From assembly GCA_036504995.1 (NCBI GenBank), contig DASXUG010000008.1:62001-126000 (forward strand): DNA of 64,000 nt. Direction: 5' to 3'. Origin of the DNA: DASXUG01 sp036504995 (GTDB lineage: Bacteria; Pseudomonadota; Gammaproteobacteria; Burkholderiales; Methylophilaceae). Within the stretch, counting starts at the first letter, position 1. Each line of letters starts with the position of its first letter. Shown one piece after another: positions 36,094-46,447 of this stretch. The notes under the pieces are model-generated. The model was not told the DNA's origin. It saw nothing but the letters and a program-made list of their open reading frames with translations, and ran no database searches. The translations under genes were made by a program, and so were the position numbers.

Positions 36094-36708
36094 ATGACAC
36101 CAGCAACAATATTTAAGCTATTTTTTAAACCAACGCAGGGTTGGGAGAGTGTCTTAAAAAGTAAGCCCAGCATTCACGGATTGTATCTGCTTCATGTCAT
36201 TCCATTTTCATTAATTCCCCCTGTTATGATTTATTTGTCGAGTAAAAAACATGGGGATGCCTTATTTGATTTGATACAACTTGTCTCAGGTACCAAGTTA
36301 ATATTTGTAGCGGTTGCCTTGTTTTTGGTGCAAATTGTGGTGGTACCAGCAATGGCTTCTATTATTCGGCAGCTTTCTGAGGTCGCAGAGGTGCACCCTA
36401 CTTACAAAGAAGCGTTTACCATTGCTGCAATAGCGCCAACACCACTTTGGTTGGCGCCAATATTTCTTTTTATTCCAGATATTGCAATAAATTTGATGGT
36501 GACAACCATGGCACTAATGGCCTCAGCAGGCTTTATTTATTATGGAATACCTGTTATTTTTAAAGTCGAAGATGAGGGGCATGCCTTATTGTTATTCGGT
36601 GCAGTCCTGATGGCGGGAGTGATTGCTTGGGGGTTTTTGATGGTGTGCACATTGATGTTATGGGGTAGTGTACAAAACCTCCAATTTGTTGGGCATTTGG
36701 CGAGTTAG
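36094..36708 (+). CDS. Yip1-family inner-membrane protein
   Basis: The product has 204 residues with about five transmembrane helices and the start FKLFFKPTQGWESVL, typical of bacterial Yip1-domain proteins. P-x-x-L-A-P (TPLWLAPIF) in a central helix also fits. Function is unknown. ATG at 36094 is chosen over the TTG three bases earlier because AGGAG is at normal spacing. A strong terminator follows. Confidence 0.7.
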   Translation: MTPATIFKLFFKPTQGWESVLKSKPSIHGLYLLHVIPFSLIPPVMIYLSSKKHGDALFDLIQLVSGTKLIFVAVALFLVQIVVVPAMASIIRQLSEVAEVHPTYKEAFTIAAIAPTPLWLAPIFLFIPDIAINLMVTTMALMASAGFIYYGIPVIFKVEDEGHALLLFGAVLMAGVIAWGFLMVCTLMLWGSVQNLQFVGHLAS

Positions 36709-36735
36709 CTGAGTCAGCATCATGCTAGTGCATTG

Positions 36736-36757
36736 GGCCACTTCGCGTGGCCTTTTT
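36736..36757 (+). terminator. Rho-independent terminator after the Yip1-like gene
   Basis: GGCCAC (36736-36741) and GTGGCC (36747-36752) form a GC-rich stem with loop TTCGC, followed by TTTTT. Confidence 0.88.
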
Positions 36758-36863
36758 CTTGCTAAATAGTTCTTGCTTAGTAACGCGCCTGTTTTTTTTA
36801 TCATTAGAACTGTTACGTAAACTAACTGTCATAGCTGCAGTTGTATTTTGAGAGAGTATTTCA

Positions 36864-37391
36864 ATGAAATTTTTATTTTTGGGCATTGTAATGACGTTAA
36901 CTACGCAAACTGCTTTTGCTGCATGTGATCAGTTACATAACTTTCAATTTACTACATTACAAGGCGATAAATTCAATCTGTGTGATTATCATGACAAACC
37001 TGTTTTAGTCGTGAATACCGCCAGCAAATGCGGATTTACTCCACAGTTTGAGAAGTTAGAGGCCATGTATAGCACCTATAAAAGTCGTGGCCTGTTAGTG
37101 CTTGGTTTTCCCTCAAATGATTTTCATCAAGAGCTCAGTGGTAATAAAGAAATCGGCGATTTTTGCAAAAATACTTATGCGGTGAATTTTCCTATGATGT
37201 CTAAAAGTTCAGTTGTTGGGGTTAATGCCAATCCCTTATATCAACAACTGATTGCGCTGACCAATCAGCCACCTATGTGGAACTTTTATAAATATTTAGT
37301 GTTGCCTAATGGCAAAATATATAGCTACAGTAGTGATGTTGAGCCAGATTCAGCGCAGGTTATGGATAAATTGAAACCGTTTTTAAAGTAA
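36864..37391 (+). CDS. Exported glutathione peroxidase-family protein
   Basis: This 175-residue thiol peroxidase has a signal peptide (MKFLFLGIVMTLTTQTAFAA), so it acts in the periplasm. The peroxidatic Cys is in NTASKCGFTPQF; Gln (FHQELSG) and Trp-Asn (MWNFYKYLV) complete the usual tetrad. The common FPCNQF motif reads FPSNDF, losing that Cys. The reductant is more likely a thioredoxin-fold protein than glutathione, but that is inferred. GAGAG precedes the ATG. Confidence 0.85.
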   Translation: MKFLFLGIVMTLTTQTAFAACDQLHNFQFTTLQGDKFNLCDYHDKPVLVVNTASKCGFTPQFEKLEAMYSTYKSRGLLVLGFPSNDFHQELSGNKEIGDFCKNTYAVNFPMMSKSSVVGVNANPLYQQLIALTNQPPMWNFYKYLVLPNGKIYSYSSDVEPDSAQVMDKLKPFLK

Positions 37392-37466
37392 CACATGTTA
37401 GCGATGTGGCTGAGTACGACTAAAACACTTTACGATGGAACTGCATATCCAATGTAAAATGTGTCA

Positions 37467-38462
37467 ATGACTGATCAATTATTAGCTTTTTCAAATTTAA
37501 ACCCTGATCTTATTTTAGATGCGATTGATAGCTTAGGCCTACGTGCAGATGGTCGTTTATTAGCACTTAATAGTTATGAAAATCGTGTTTATCAAGTAGG
37601 TATTGAAGATGCGCAACCGATAGTTGCGAAATTTTACAGACCTAACCGTTGGACTAATGCGGCAATTTTAGAGGAACATGCTTTTATTGAAAGCCTGTTT
37701 CAAGCAGAAGTGCCTGCAGTACCCGCCCTTGCATTGCAAAATCATCAGACACTTTACGCTTTTAAAGACTATCGATTTTCCTTATTTAAAAAACATGGTG
37801 GACGGGCGCCTGATTTAGACCAGCCTGGGGTTTTAGAGTGGATAGGACGGTTTGTCGGACGTATTCATGCCATTGGTTCCCTGCAAGCTTTTGAGCATCG
37901 CCCAACGATTGATATTGAAAGTTTTGGTCGGGAACCCAGTCAATTCTTGCTCAGCCATCAATTTATTCCCCATGAATTGACCGAGGTTTATCGTGGTGTT
38001 GTCCAACAAGCGCTAGATGGGGTGCAGCGTTGTTTTGATCGTGCTGGTGATGTTGCTTATTTGCGCTTACACGGCGATTGTCATATGGGTAACGTGCTGT
38101 GGACGGATGCAGGGCCGCATTTTGTGGACTTCGATGATAGTCGCATGGGGCCAGCAATACAGGATTTATGGATGATGCTTTCAGGAGATGCCTCTGAAAT
38201 GCGTGGGCAATTAAATGATTTATTGGCAGGTTATGAGTGCTTTTATGATTTTAACCCGCGTGAAGTGCATTTAATTGAAGCACTCCGTACTCTGCGGTTA
38301 ATTCATTACTCGGCCTGGCTAGCGCGCCGATGGGATGACCCTGCTTTTCCTGTCGCCTTTCCCTGGTTTAATACTCAGGTTTATTGGCAGGACCGTATAT
38401 TAGAGTTGCGTGAGCAAATTGCCCTAATGGATGAACCGATATTGCTCTCAGGAAACTTCTAA
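37467..38462 (+). CDS. srkA: Stress-response protein kinase SrkA (RdoA/YihE)
   Basis: This 331-residue Ser/Thr kinase has a choline-kinase fold. The N-terminal block LNSYENRVYQVG is a family hallmark. The catalytic loop is LRLHGDCHMGNVLW and the metal-binding motif is HFVDFDDSRMGP. It protects against stress-induced death in enterics, through an ill-defined route. ATG at 37467 is chosen; a GTG lies two codons earlier. It converges on ppsR. Confidence 0.9.
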   Translation: MTDQLLAFSNLNPDLILDAIDSLGLRADGRLLALNSYENRVYQVGIEDAQPIVAKFYRPNRWTNAAILEEHAFIESLFQAEVPAVPALALQNHQTLYAFKDYRFSLFKKHGGRAPDLDQPGVLEWIGRFVGRIHAIGSLQAFEHRPTIDIESFGREPSQFLLSHQFIPHELTEVYRGVVQQALDGVQRCFDRAGDVAYLRLHGDCHMGNVLWTDAGPHFVDFDDSRMGPAIQDLWMMLSGDASEMRGQLNDLLAGYECFYDFNPREVHLIEALRTLRLIHYSAWLARRWDDPAFPVAFPWFNTQVYWQDRILELREQIALMDEPILLSGNF

Positions 38463-38494
38463 AGATACTCGGCATCGGCAGGGATACAATGTAT

Positions 38495-39304
38495 TTAGTG
38501 TTCAGTAATGCCCAGTTTTTGCAAAATAATGGCAGAAATTTCTTCAATTGAACGTTTTGTAGAGTCCACCCAGTTAATGCCTTCTCTCTCCATGAGCGAT
38601 TCAGCGAGCCTAACTTCATTGCGGCAATTGTCTAATGATGCGTAAAAGCTATCAGGTCGACGTTCACTTCTTACGCTATGTAGTCGCTCTGGATTAATGG
38701 TGAGGCCGTAAATTTTGGCAGGATGTTTTTTGAGCGCTTCAGGTAGTACATTGCGCTCTAAGTCCTCAGGTATTAATGGGTAATTAGCGGCTTTCACGCC
38801 AAATTGCATCGCCAAATAAAGGCTAGTAGGCGTTTTGCCGCAACGGGACACCCCCACTAAAATAACTTGGGCTTCGCTAAGGCCGTAATCAGTGATACCG
38901 TCATCGTGGTTAAGCGTAAAGTTAATGGCATCAATACGTTCATGATAGCTATTGCCTAGTACGCTATGGGCAATACCCGATGTTTGAGATGGTGCTTGCT
39001 GCAGCTCTTCAGCCAGTGGGTCAACAAATGAGCTAAATACATCCAGATAAAGTGCGTTACCTTTTTTAAGCATAGACTCTAAGTCTGGCTTAGCGATAGT
39101 CATGACCACAATCGGCCTAACCCCATCTTCCTTTTCAGCCTGTGCAATTTTATCTAGGGCTTGAGTTATTTTTGAAGTGGTGTCCGTGAAAGGTAGCCGA
39201 GTTTGCTTGAAATGCACATTAGGGAAGTGCGCAAGTAATTGGCCCAATGATTCTGCAGTAATGCCTGTACCATCGGAAATGAAAAATACGGTGCGTTCTT
39301 GCAT
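38495..39304 (-). CDS. ppsR: PEP synthase regulatory protein (kinase/pyrophosphorylase)
   Basis: This 269-residue DUF299 protein inactivates PEP synthase by ADP-dependent phosphorylation and reactivates it by phosphorolysis. FFISDGTGITAESLGQ opens the protein and GVSRCGKTPTSLYLA is the P-loop. It lies downstream of its target ppsA on the same strand (129-base gap), confirming that PpsA is the partner rather than PPDK. Confidence 0.93.
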   Translation of the reverse strand: MQERTVFFISDGTGITAESLGQLLAHFPNVHFKQTRLPFTDTTSKITQALDKIAQAEKEDGVRPIVVMTIAKPDLESMLKKGNALYLDVFSSFVDPLAEELQQAPSQTSGIAHSVLGNSYHERIDAINFTLNHDDGITDYGLSEAQVILVGVSRCGKTPTSLYLAMQFGVKAANYPLIPEDLERNVLPEALKKHPAKIYGLTINPERLHSVRSERRPDSFYASLDNCRNEVRLAESLMEREGINWVDSTKRSIEEISAIILQKLGITEH

Positions 39305-39433
39305 GAGCTACTTTCCCCTCGGTGATGAGCGTTGTTTCACATCACCTAATTATTTAGTTTATTTGTAATTGCTTTACTACTGTAGAGACCACGATTAACT
39401 TGTTTTTCAGCTAACCGTGGCTTATGTTTTGGA

Positions 39434-41800
39434 CTATTTAGCTAGACGTTTCCAAGTATCAACCACTGTATCTGGATTCAGCGATACAGATTGGATCCCC
39501 GCTTTAACTAACCATTCAGCAAAGTCTGGGTGGTCTGAAGGACCTTGCCCACAGATACCTACATATTTGTTTAAACGGTTAGCGGTATCAATAGCCATAC
39601 TTAATAGCACTTTCACAGCATCATTACGTTCATCAAAGCCATGTGCCATTAAACCTGAGTCGCGATCCATACCTAAGGTTAGTTGAGTTAGATCGTTAGA
39701 ACCGATTGAGAAGCCGTCAAAGTACTCTAAGAATTGCTCTGCAAGCAAGGCATTTGAAGGGATCTCACACATCATAATTAGGCGCAAACCATGTTCGCCA
39801 CGTTTTAGGCCAAAGCTCGCTAAGATGTCGATGACAGCTTTTGCTTCGTCTAAGGTACGCACAAATGGAATCATCAACTCAACGTTGGTTAAACCAAACT
39901 CTTCGCGTACTTTGCGCATGGCGATACACTCTAGCTCGAAGCACTCTCTAAAGTCTTCTGCTATGTAGCGCGCAGCGCCGCGGAAGCCTAACATTGGGTT
40001 TTCTTCATCTGGCTCATAAATTTCGCCACCAATCAGTTTTTTGTACTCATTGGATTTAAAATCAGACATACGAGCAATCACTGGTTTTGGATAGAACGCT
40101 GCGCCAATGGTAGCAACACCTTCAGCCAATTTATCGATATAGAATTGACGTGGGCTGGCATAGCCTTTTGCACGTTCGTTAATTACTTCTTGCATGTCTT
40201 TAGGCATGCTATCGATATTTAGGATGGCTTTAGGGTGAATACCTATCATATTGTTAATCACAAACTCTAAACGCGCTAAGCCTACACCACTGTTAGGAAT
40301 CTTAGCAAAGCTAAATGCCATGTCAGGGTTGCCCACGTTCATCATGATTTTCACTGGCGCTGTGCCGAGTTTTTCATCAGATGATTCTTTCGTGATTTTG
40401 TAATCAACTGCCCCTTCATATACATAGCCAGTTTCGCCTTCTGCGCAAGAAACTGTAACGATCTGACCATCTTTTAATAGCGTTGTTGCGTTGACGCTGC
40501 CTACAATCGCTGGGATACCCAATTCACGTGCAATAATCGCCGCGTGACAGGTACGACCACCACGATTGGTAATAAGTGCAGAAGCGCGCTTCATTACTGG
40601 TTCCCAGTTAGGGTCAGTCATGTCCGCAACTAAAATGTCACCTGCTTGTACGGTATGCATTTCAGAGGCATCCTTGACGATACGCACTGGGCCTGAGCCA
40701 ATTTTTTGTGTTACTGCGCGACCTGTAATTAATGCGGTTTTTCCTTCAGACTTAATCGCAAATTTCTCAACAACATTACCAGTTTGAGATTTAACGGTTT
40801 CAGGGCGAGCTTGCAGTATGTAAAGCTTGCCATCCACACCGTCACGGCCCCACTCAATATCCATTGGGCGACCGTAATGTTCTTCAATGATCAGTGCAAA
40901 TTGAGCTAGCTCTAAAATGCCTGCGTCGTCCAGTGAATAGCGTGCGCTGTCTTCCTTGCTGTTGGCAACAGTGTTGGTACTTTTACCAGCGCTATTAACA
41001 TCGCTGAAAACCATTTTAATCAGTTTAGAGCCAAGTGAGCGACGCACAATGGCTGGTTTACCTTGCTTTAATAGTGGTTTGTGTACATAGAACTCATCAG
41101 GGTTAACTGCACCTTGAACTACTGTTTCACCCAGGCCATAAGCTGAAGTGATAAATACAACATCATCAAAACCTGATTCGGTATCCATGGTGAACATAAC
41201 ACCAGAGCTAGCCAGGTTGCTGCGCACCATGCGTTGAACGCCAGCGGATAGCGCTACATCTGCATGGATAAAGCCTTTGTGCACACGATATGAAATTGCG
41301 CGGTCATTATAGAGTGAGGCGAAAACTTCTTTAATTGCATGAAGAATGTTATCTAAGCCACGGATATTTAAGAAACTTTCTTGTTGTCCTGCGAATGATG
41401 CGTCAGGTAAATCTTCCGCGGTTGCAGATGAGCGCACCGCAAAAGTCATGTCTTCACCAGAGGCGGCCGTTAGGGCTTTGTAATGTTCGGCAATCGCGTC
41501 ATTCAGTGACTTTGGAAATGAGGCTGCTAAAATCCACTCACGAATTTTGTTGCCACATACAGCAAGTGCGGTTACATCGTCTACATCTAGCTTATCTAAC
41601 TCAGCGTTAATTTTGTCGTTCAGGCCATCTTGTGCTAAAAACTCACGATAAGCATCTGCCGTTGTAGCAAAGCCACCAGGCACGCGAACTCCTTTTGCAC
41701 TGAGTTGGCTGATCATTTCCCCTAATGAGGCGTTTTTTCCTCCGACTGCTGGTACATCGTCGATGCGCAATTTTTCAAAGGAAATGACGTGTTCTGACAT
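39434..41800 (-). CDS. ppsA: Phosphoenolpyruvate synthase
   Basis: This 788-residue enzyme makes PEP from pyruvate and ATP for gluconeogenesis. The N-terminal ATP-grasp domain carries VGGKNASLGEM and RSSATAEDLPDASFAGQQ. The phospho-His is in RGGRTCHAAIIARELGIPA (about 411). The C-terminal barrel has the catalytic Cys in GICGQGPSDHPDF and NPDTV. GGAG precedes the ATG. Regulated by the following ppsR. It could use pyruvate made by the malic enzyme at 59.7 kb. Confidence 0.95.
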   Translation of the reverse strand: MSEHVISFEKLRIDDVPAVGGKNASLGEMISQLSAKGVRVPGGFATTADAYREFLAQDGLNDKINAELDKLDVDDVTALAVCGNKIREWILAASFPKSLNDAIAEHYKALTAASGEDMTFAVRSSATAEDLPDASFAGQQESFLNIRGLDNILHAIKEVFASLYNDRAISYRVHKGFIHADVALSAGVQRMVRSNLASSGVMFTMDTESGFDDVVFITSAYGLGETVVQGAVNPDEFYVHKPLLKQGKPAIVRRSLGSKLIKMVFSDVNSAGKSTNTVANSKEDSARYSLDDAGILELAQFALIIEEHYGRPMDIEWGRDGVDGKLYILQARPETVKSQTGNVVEKFAIKSEGKTALITGRAVTQKIGSGPVRIVKDASEMHTVQAGDILVADMTDPNWEPVMKRASALITNRGGRTCHAAIIARELGIPAIVGSVNATTLLKDGQIVTVSCAEGETGYVYEGAVDYKITKESSDEKLGTAPVKIMMNVGNPDMAFSFAKIPNSGVGLARLEFVINNMIGIHPKAILNIDSMPKDMQEVINERAKGYASPRQFYIDKLAEGVATIGAAFYPKPVIARMSDFKSNEYKKLIGGEIYEPDEENPMLGFRGAARYIAEDFRECFELECIAMRKVREEFGLTNVELMIPFVRTLDEAKAVIDILASFGLKRGEHGLRLIMMCEIPSNALLAEQFLEYFDGFSIGSNDLTQLTLGMDRDSGLMAHGFDERNDAVKVLLSMAIDTANRLNKYVGICGQGPSDHPDFAEWLVKAGIQSVSLNPDTVVDTWKRLAK

Positions 41801-42132
41801 GTTAAATCTCCATCTTTGGATACTTGAGGGTTAGTAAAGTATCGCAATTGTTAATGTTAAAAATGAGTGAAATGATTTGGTTACTAGCTGGTTAAGTTAT
41901 TTTTGTCTTTATTTAATGTCTGGTTTAGTTTCTTATTTGCAACCACTATTTATTTAGCTTTGAGCGCCACCGTAGAATCGTATTTTGCCTAATATAGTGC
42001 TATATGTCACGTGTAGTTAGCGTTTTAAGTGGATTGTTAAACCTAATTTTGTCAAAAATTACAGTTTAGTTACAATTTTTCATTGAAAAGTAAGGTTCTT
42101 TGCTTAGGTTTTAGTATGGATATTTTTTAAAG
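41801..42132. other. AT-rich intergenic region upstream of ppsA
   Basis: These 332 bases separate the ppsA start from the end of the RND pump gene. They must hold the minus-strand ppsA promoter and leader. I find no convincing -35/-10 pair, no ORF and no RNA fold. The palindrome AAAGTTAACTTT near 42129-42140 straddles the pump gene's end. Nothing else stands out. Confidence 0.5.
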
Positions 42133-45100
42133 TTAACTTTTTAGGGTAGTTAGGCTTTTTAATTTTGGGCTTAACCAAGCTTCAAAGTCATCCACTAATG
42201 TATAAATGAGTGGAATAAACAATAAACTTAGTGCAGTTGATGCAATAAGTCCACCAATCACAGCGATGGCCATCGGCATGCGAAATGCGTTGCCAGCACC
42301 AAGTCCAAATAAGATCGGTAGCATGCCAGCAATCATGGCAAATGAGGTCATGATAATGGGTTGAGCACGTTGTTCACATGCCGCAAAAATAGCCTCTTGT
42401 CTTGCTAGACCCAAAGCTCTTAACTCTGCAATACAGTCGATTAGTAAAATACCATTTTTCCCAACAATGCCCATTAGCATTAATATGCCGATGATTGCAG
42501 GTAAAGATAATGATAGTTGAGCAACACTTAACCCAATGAGTGCGCCTGCGATAGAGAGTGGTAGCGCTGCCATGATGGTAAAGGGTTGCAATAGCTTGCG
42601 GAATAGCAAAATTAAAATGGCTAGCACTAACGTGACGCCGGCCATCATGGCGATAACAAAGGAGTTAAACATCTCATCAAGTAACTCAGCATCGCCGGTA
42701 TCAAAGCGTTTAACGCTACTGGGCATTTTTTTAATGCTGGGTAATTGGTTAATGGCTTCAAGCGCCTCACCGAGTGTTGCATTATGCAAATTGGCTTCAA
42801 GTGTGATTTGTCTTTGTTGTTTAAAGCGTTCAATACTACTAGGACCAGTACCGTATTGAATATCAGCCACGGCAGATAGGGGTACGGAGGTGCCTTGATT
42901 GCTAGGCACGAGTAGTTTTTCTATCTCTTGAAGGCTGGTTCTAGCATTGGCATCTAATGAAATGCGAGCAGGCACTTGTCTATTGTTAAGATTAACTCTA
43001 AGTAAGTTTGTGTTGTTATCACCTAGTGTGGCTAAACGTACAGTTTCTGCAATAGCTTCGGTACTAACGCCAAGCTGAGCGGCCTCTGTTGGGCGCGGCA
43101 CTATTGTTAGCTCAGTTCTTGGGCTAGGGGTCGACGCACTGACGTTGCTTAGTTGTGGCAAGCCGTTCATTTCAATTTCTAATGCTCTTGCAACGTTAAC
43201 CAGTTCCTCTGGTTGATCGCTCACCAGAGAAAAAGAAAGTGCCTTGTTACCATTTTCATTTAAAAAACTCATGCGTGCATTGGGAATTTTCGACAAATCA
43301 CTGGAGATGGATTGTTCAAATTCCTGCGCACTCAGTTTGCGCTCAGCAGGAGCAACCAATTGAATAAGCAATTTGGCTTTACGTACTTCACCTTCCACAT
43401 TAGTTTCGGAATCGGCGCCGCCAATAATGGCATAGACTGATTTAACTTCAGGTTTTTGGCGCAAGAGATTGGTGATCATTGAAACTACAGCATCTGTATC
43501 AGTGATTTTTGAGCCTGGAGCGAGTTCTACTTGTAATGTCGATTGAGATTTATCCTCATTCGGCATAAAGTCTGTAGGTAGCTGCGTGGCTAAATAAATG
43601 GTACCTAATATAATAAACATGCCGATCAGCAAGGTAGTAGGGCGGTTAGTCAGCGACTTTTGCACCCAGCTTAAGTAACGTGCCAGCCATGACGGTTGTG
43701 ACTGCGCCTCAATTTGGGCTTGTAAAAAGTATGCCGAGAGCACTGGGGTAATGAGTCGTGCAACAAACAGTGAAAAAATAGTGGCAACTGCCACGGTCAG
43801 GCCGAATTGAATAAAGTATTGGCCAACAATTCCACCCATAAAACTGACAGGCGTAAAAACAGCAACAATCACGAGGGTGGTGGCGATAACGGCTAAACCA
43901 ATTTCATCTGCAGCATCCATCGCGGCTTGATAGGGTGTTTTACCCATCCGTAAATGGCGCATAATGTTTTCAACTTCAACAATGGCGTCATCCACTAAAA
44001 TGCCAGAAACTAATGATAAGGCGAGCAAGCTTACTAGGTTAAGCGAAAAGCCAAGCGCGTGCATAATCGCAAAGGTGGGGATTACAGATAGCGGGATGAC
44101 CGTGGCGGTAATCCATGTCGCCCGCCAGTTTCGTAAGAACACGTATACTGCCAGACCAGCCAAAATGGCACCCTCAATAAACGACCAAAGTGCTGAGTGA
44201 TAGGTTTGTTTTGCATAATCAACCGTTGATTGGATTTGGTTAAATTCAAAGGTAGGGTGGCTTGCTTTAAATTGGGCTAACTTTGCCAGTGTCTTTGTTT
44301 CCACCTCAATTTCACTAGCCGTATTTGATTTGTAGATGGCAAAAGCAACGACAGGCTGATGATTAAATCTAGCTAACTGGTGTTGTTGTGCTGTTGTGTA
44401 GCGGACACTACCTAAATCTATAAGCTTTGCAGTGTTGCCATTGGGTAAGCTGATTTGGGTGTTTGCAAGTGACTCAATATCTTTAGGTGCGCCATTGGAT
44501 TTAATGAGTAGTTCTTGCGTGGTATTTTCTAGCCTGCCAGAAGGTAAGGTAAGCACCGTTTTACGAATTTGCTCATTCACGTCGCTGACACTAATGTTAT
44601 AGGCTTGTAGTCGCGCCGCATCAAGCTCCACTTTGATTTCTTGTTCAAGTCCGCCTTGTCTTTGTACTTTTGCGACCCCTTTAATAGAAAGCAATGCGCG
44701 GCTAATTTCACTATCTACCAGCCATGAAGTTTCTTCGATGGAATGATTGGGGGAGTTAACCGTGAAGGTGAGGATAGGTACAACATCTACATCAATTTTT
44801 TGTACGATAGGCTCTTCTACGTCATGCGGAAGCAGTGGGCGTATGCTTGCCACTTGGTCACGCACTTTAGATAGCACATCATTAATATCGGTGCCAAGCT
44901 CAAACTCTAGCTGCGTATTTGAGACATCAGCGGTTGCGCTGGAGGCCATGTGTTTAATCCCACCGATGCCTGATACTGAGGCTTCAATACGGCGCGTAAT
45001 TTCTGATTCAATAATGGTCGGCGTGGAGCCAGCCAGTACCACAGAAACATTCACGATGGGAATTTTGACGCTAGGCATGCCATTAACAGGGATATAGGTA

Positions 45101-45192
45101 TAAGCAACCAAACCTGCCAGTAAAAAGCCTACAAAAAAGACAAACGGTGCTAAAGGCTGCTTAATCGCCCATGATGAAATTTTAAAGCTCAT
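42133..45192 (-). CDS. RND multidrug efflux transporter (AcrB/HAE1 type)
   Basis: This 1019-residue proton-driven exporter has about 12 helices and two large periplasmic loops. The proton-relay Asp pair is in SGILVDDAIVEVENIM (about 400), and the second-half relay is in GIVGKNGILLIDC. RITPVLSAYF is a further motif. It overlaps the adaptor gene by ATGA. The adaptor and outer-membrane genes precede it, giving a complete tripartite pump. Substrate specificity is not readable; no regulator is adjacent. Confidence 0.93.
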   Translation of the reverse strand: MSFKISSWAIKQPLAPFVFFVGFLLAGLVAYTYIPVNGMPSVKIPIVNVSVVLAGSTPTIIESEITRRIEASVSGIGGIKHMASSATADVSNTQLEFELGTDINDVLSKVRDQVASIRPLLPHDVEEPIVQKIDVDVVPILTFTVNSPNHSIEETSWLVDSEISRALLSIKGVAKVQRQGGLEQEIKVELDAARLQAYNISVSDVNEQIRKTVLTLPSGRLENTTQELLIKSNGAPKDIESLANTQISLPNGNTAKLIDLGSVRYTTAQQHQLARFNHQPVVAFAIYKSNTASEIEVETKTLAKLAQFKASHPTFEFNQIQSTVDYAKQTYHSALWSFIEGAILAGLAVYVFLRNWRATWITATVIPLSVIPTFAIMHALGFSLNLVSLLALSLVSGILVDDAIVEVENIMRHLRMGKTPYQAAMDAADEIGLAVIATTLVIVAVFTPVSFMGGIVGQYFIQFGLTVAVATIFSLFVARLITPVLSAYFLQAQIEAQSQPSWLARYLSWVQKSLTNRPTTLLIGMFIILGTIYLATQLPTDFMPNEDKSQSTLQVELAPGSKITDTDAVVSMITNLLRQKPEVKSVYAIIGGADSETNVEGEVRKAKLLIQLVAPAERKLSAQEFEQSISSDLSKIPNARMSFLNENGNKALSFSLVSDQPEELVNVARALEIEMNGLPQLSNVSASTPSPRTELTIVPRPTEAAQLGVSTEAIAETVRLATLGDNNTNLLRVNLNNRQVPARISLDANARTSLQEIEKLLVPSNQGTSVPLSAVADIQYGTGPSSIERFKQQRQITLEANLHNATLGEALEAINQLPSIKKMPSSVKRFDTGDAELLDEMFNSFVIAMMAGVTLVLAILILLFRKLLQPFTIMAALPLSIAGALIGLSVAQLSLSLPAIIGILMLMGIVGKNGILLIDCIAELRALGLARQEAIFAACEQRAQPIIMTSFAMIAGMLPILFGLGAGNAFRMPMAIAVIGGLIASTALSLLFIPLIYTLVDDFEAWLSPKLKSLTTLKS

Positions 45193-46397
45193 TTTTGCTC
45201 AGGCGTACCTTGTTTAGTCACAGATGCAGCTACCCGAACGCGCTCGCCAGCGCGAATAAACGCGGCAAAGCCATCAATAATGGGGGTGTCGACTGTTAAA
45301 CCTTCTAAAATTTCTACCATATCTCCTGAGCGATCACCCAGCACTACTGGCAACTGCACAGCCACCCCATCTTTTGCGGTAAATACGGAGGCCAAACCAT
45401 TTTCCAAGCGTATGGCTTTGTCAGGGATGTATAAGCCCTCTTTTGCTTTGAGTGATACGGTGACACGCGCAAACTGTCCAGGGATCACTTTGGGTGTATC
45501 AATAAAGCGCACGCGTAACTTGCCCATTTGGTTGTTACGATTAATTTTTGCGGCTGCCAAACGCACCACACCTGCATACAGTTTGTTGTCGCCGATGATT
45601 TGTATGCTGGCTGGCACACCTGCTTGTAAGTTATTAATTTCGTTAGTAGAAACGTCTAACTCGACTTCAACCACGTCATTGTGTAGCATGACAAAAAGCG
45701 GTTCTTGTGTCTGGCCTAGCACTTGTCCAATAATGGCTTTTTTCTCAATAATAGTGCCAGCAACAGAGGCACGAACTGAGGTTTTGTTATAGTACAGTTG
45801 AGATTCTGCAAGTTCTGCGGCGGCCGCAGCTTGATCTGCTTTTGCAATATCTAAGGCACTATGCGCGCTTTTTTCTTGGGCAATTGCGGTCTGTTCAGCA
45901 TAAGTACGTTGTTCTGCCACTTCATTGGAGAGGAAACCTGATTTAGCAACATTATCACCACGTAGTTTTTGGCTTTGTGCTTCTTTTAATTGAACTTCTG
46001 CAGCCTCTAACATAGCGGCTTGCTGGGCAACGGCTGCATTTGCTTTTTGCTGCCTAGCTTGTAACGCTGATTTTCGAATAGCGAGCAAAGATGTATCAAC
46101 GGTAGCGAGTACTTGACCTGCTTTAACGTGTTGCCCTTCTTCTACCAGAACATTCGAGATTCTGCCCTCAGATAATTCTGCATAAACTGGCACTTCGGTA
46201 CGTCCAACGACAGGCCCAGAAAAATGAATGGTTTTTGTCACGCTCATATGCTGAGGGGTAATAGTGGTTACCGTGACAAAGTTATTCTCAGTGGCACGTG
46301 GTTGCGCCATTAGCCCCGTAAGCCAGTGGATGCTGAAAAAAATCCCACCTACAATGGCCCCGATAACTAAAAATCGACGTGATAACGATTGGTTCAT
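45189..46397 (-). CDS. RND periplasmic adaptor (membrane fusion protein)
   Basis: This 402-residue adaptor has an N-terminal membrane anchor (VIGAIVGGIFFSIHWLTGL). The barrel-sandwich half-motifs are VLVEEGQHVKAGQVLATVD and SVRASVAGTIIEKKAIIGQV, flanking an Ala/Gln-rich helical hairpin (about 110-200). It links the outer-membrane channel to the pump encoded next. No lipobox is seen. Confidence 0.92.
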   Translation of the reverse strand: MNQSLSRRFLVIGAIVGGIFFSIHWLTGLMAQPRATENNFVTVTTITPQHMSVTKTIHFSGPVVGRTEVPVYAELSEGRISNVLVEEGQHVKAGQVLATVDTSLLAIRKSALQARQQKANAAVAQQAAMLEAAEVQLKEAQSQKLRGDNVAKSGFLSNEVAEQRTYAEQTAIAQEKSAHSALDIAKADQAAAAAELAESQLYYNKTSVRASVAGTIIEKKAIIGQVLGQTQEPLFVMLHNDVVEVELDVSTNEINNLQAGVPASIQIIGDNKLYAGVVRLAAAKINRNNQMGKLRVRFIDTPKVIPGQFARVTVSLKAKEGLYIPDKAIRLENGLASVFTAKDGVAVQLPVVLGDRSGDMVEILEGLTVDTPIIDGFAAFIRAGERVRVAASVTKQGTPEQK

Positions 46398-46447
46398 ATG
46401 GTTATTAAAACCCTATTTGGTATTTTATTTTTAATTAATAACTTAAC

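Noticed and set aside
39400..39422. Hairpin after ppsA (CCACG ... CGTGG) as a terminator
   Set aside because: On the minus strand the stem is followed by TCTCTACAG without a U-run, and the loop is long.
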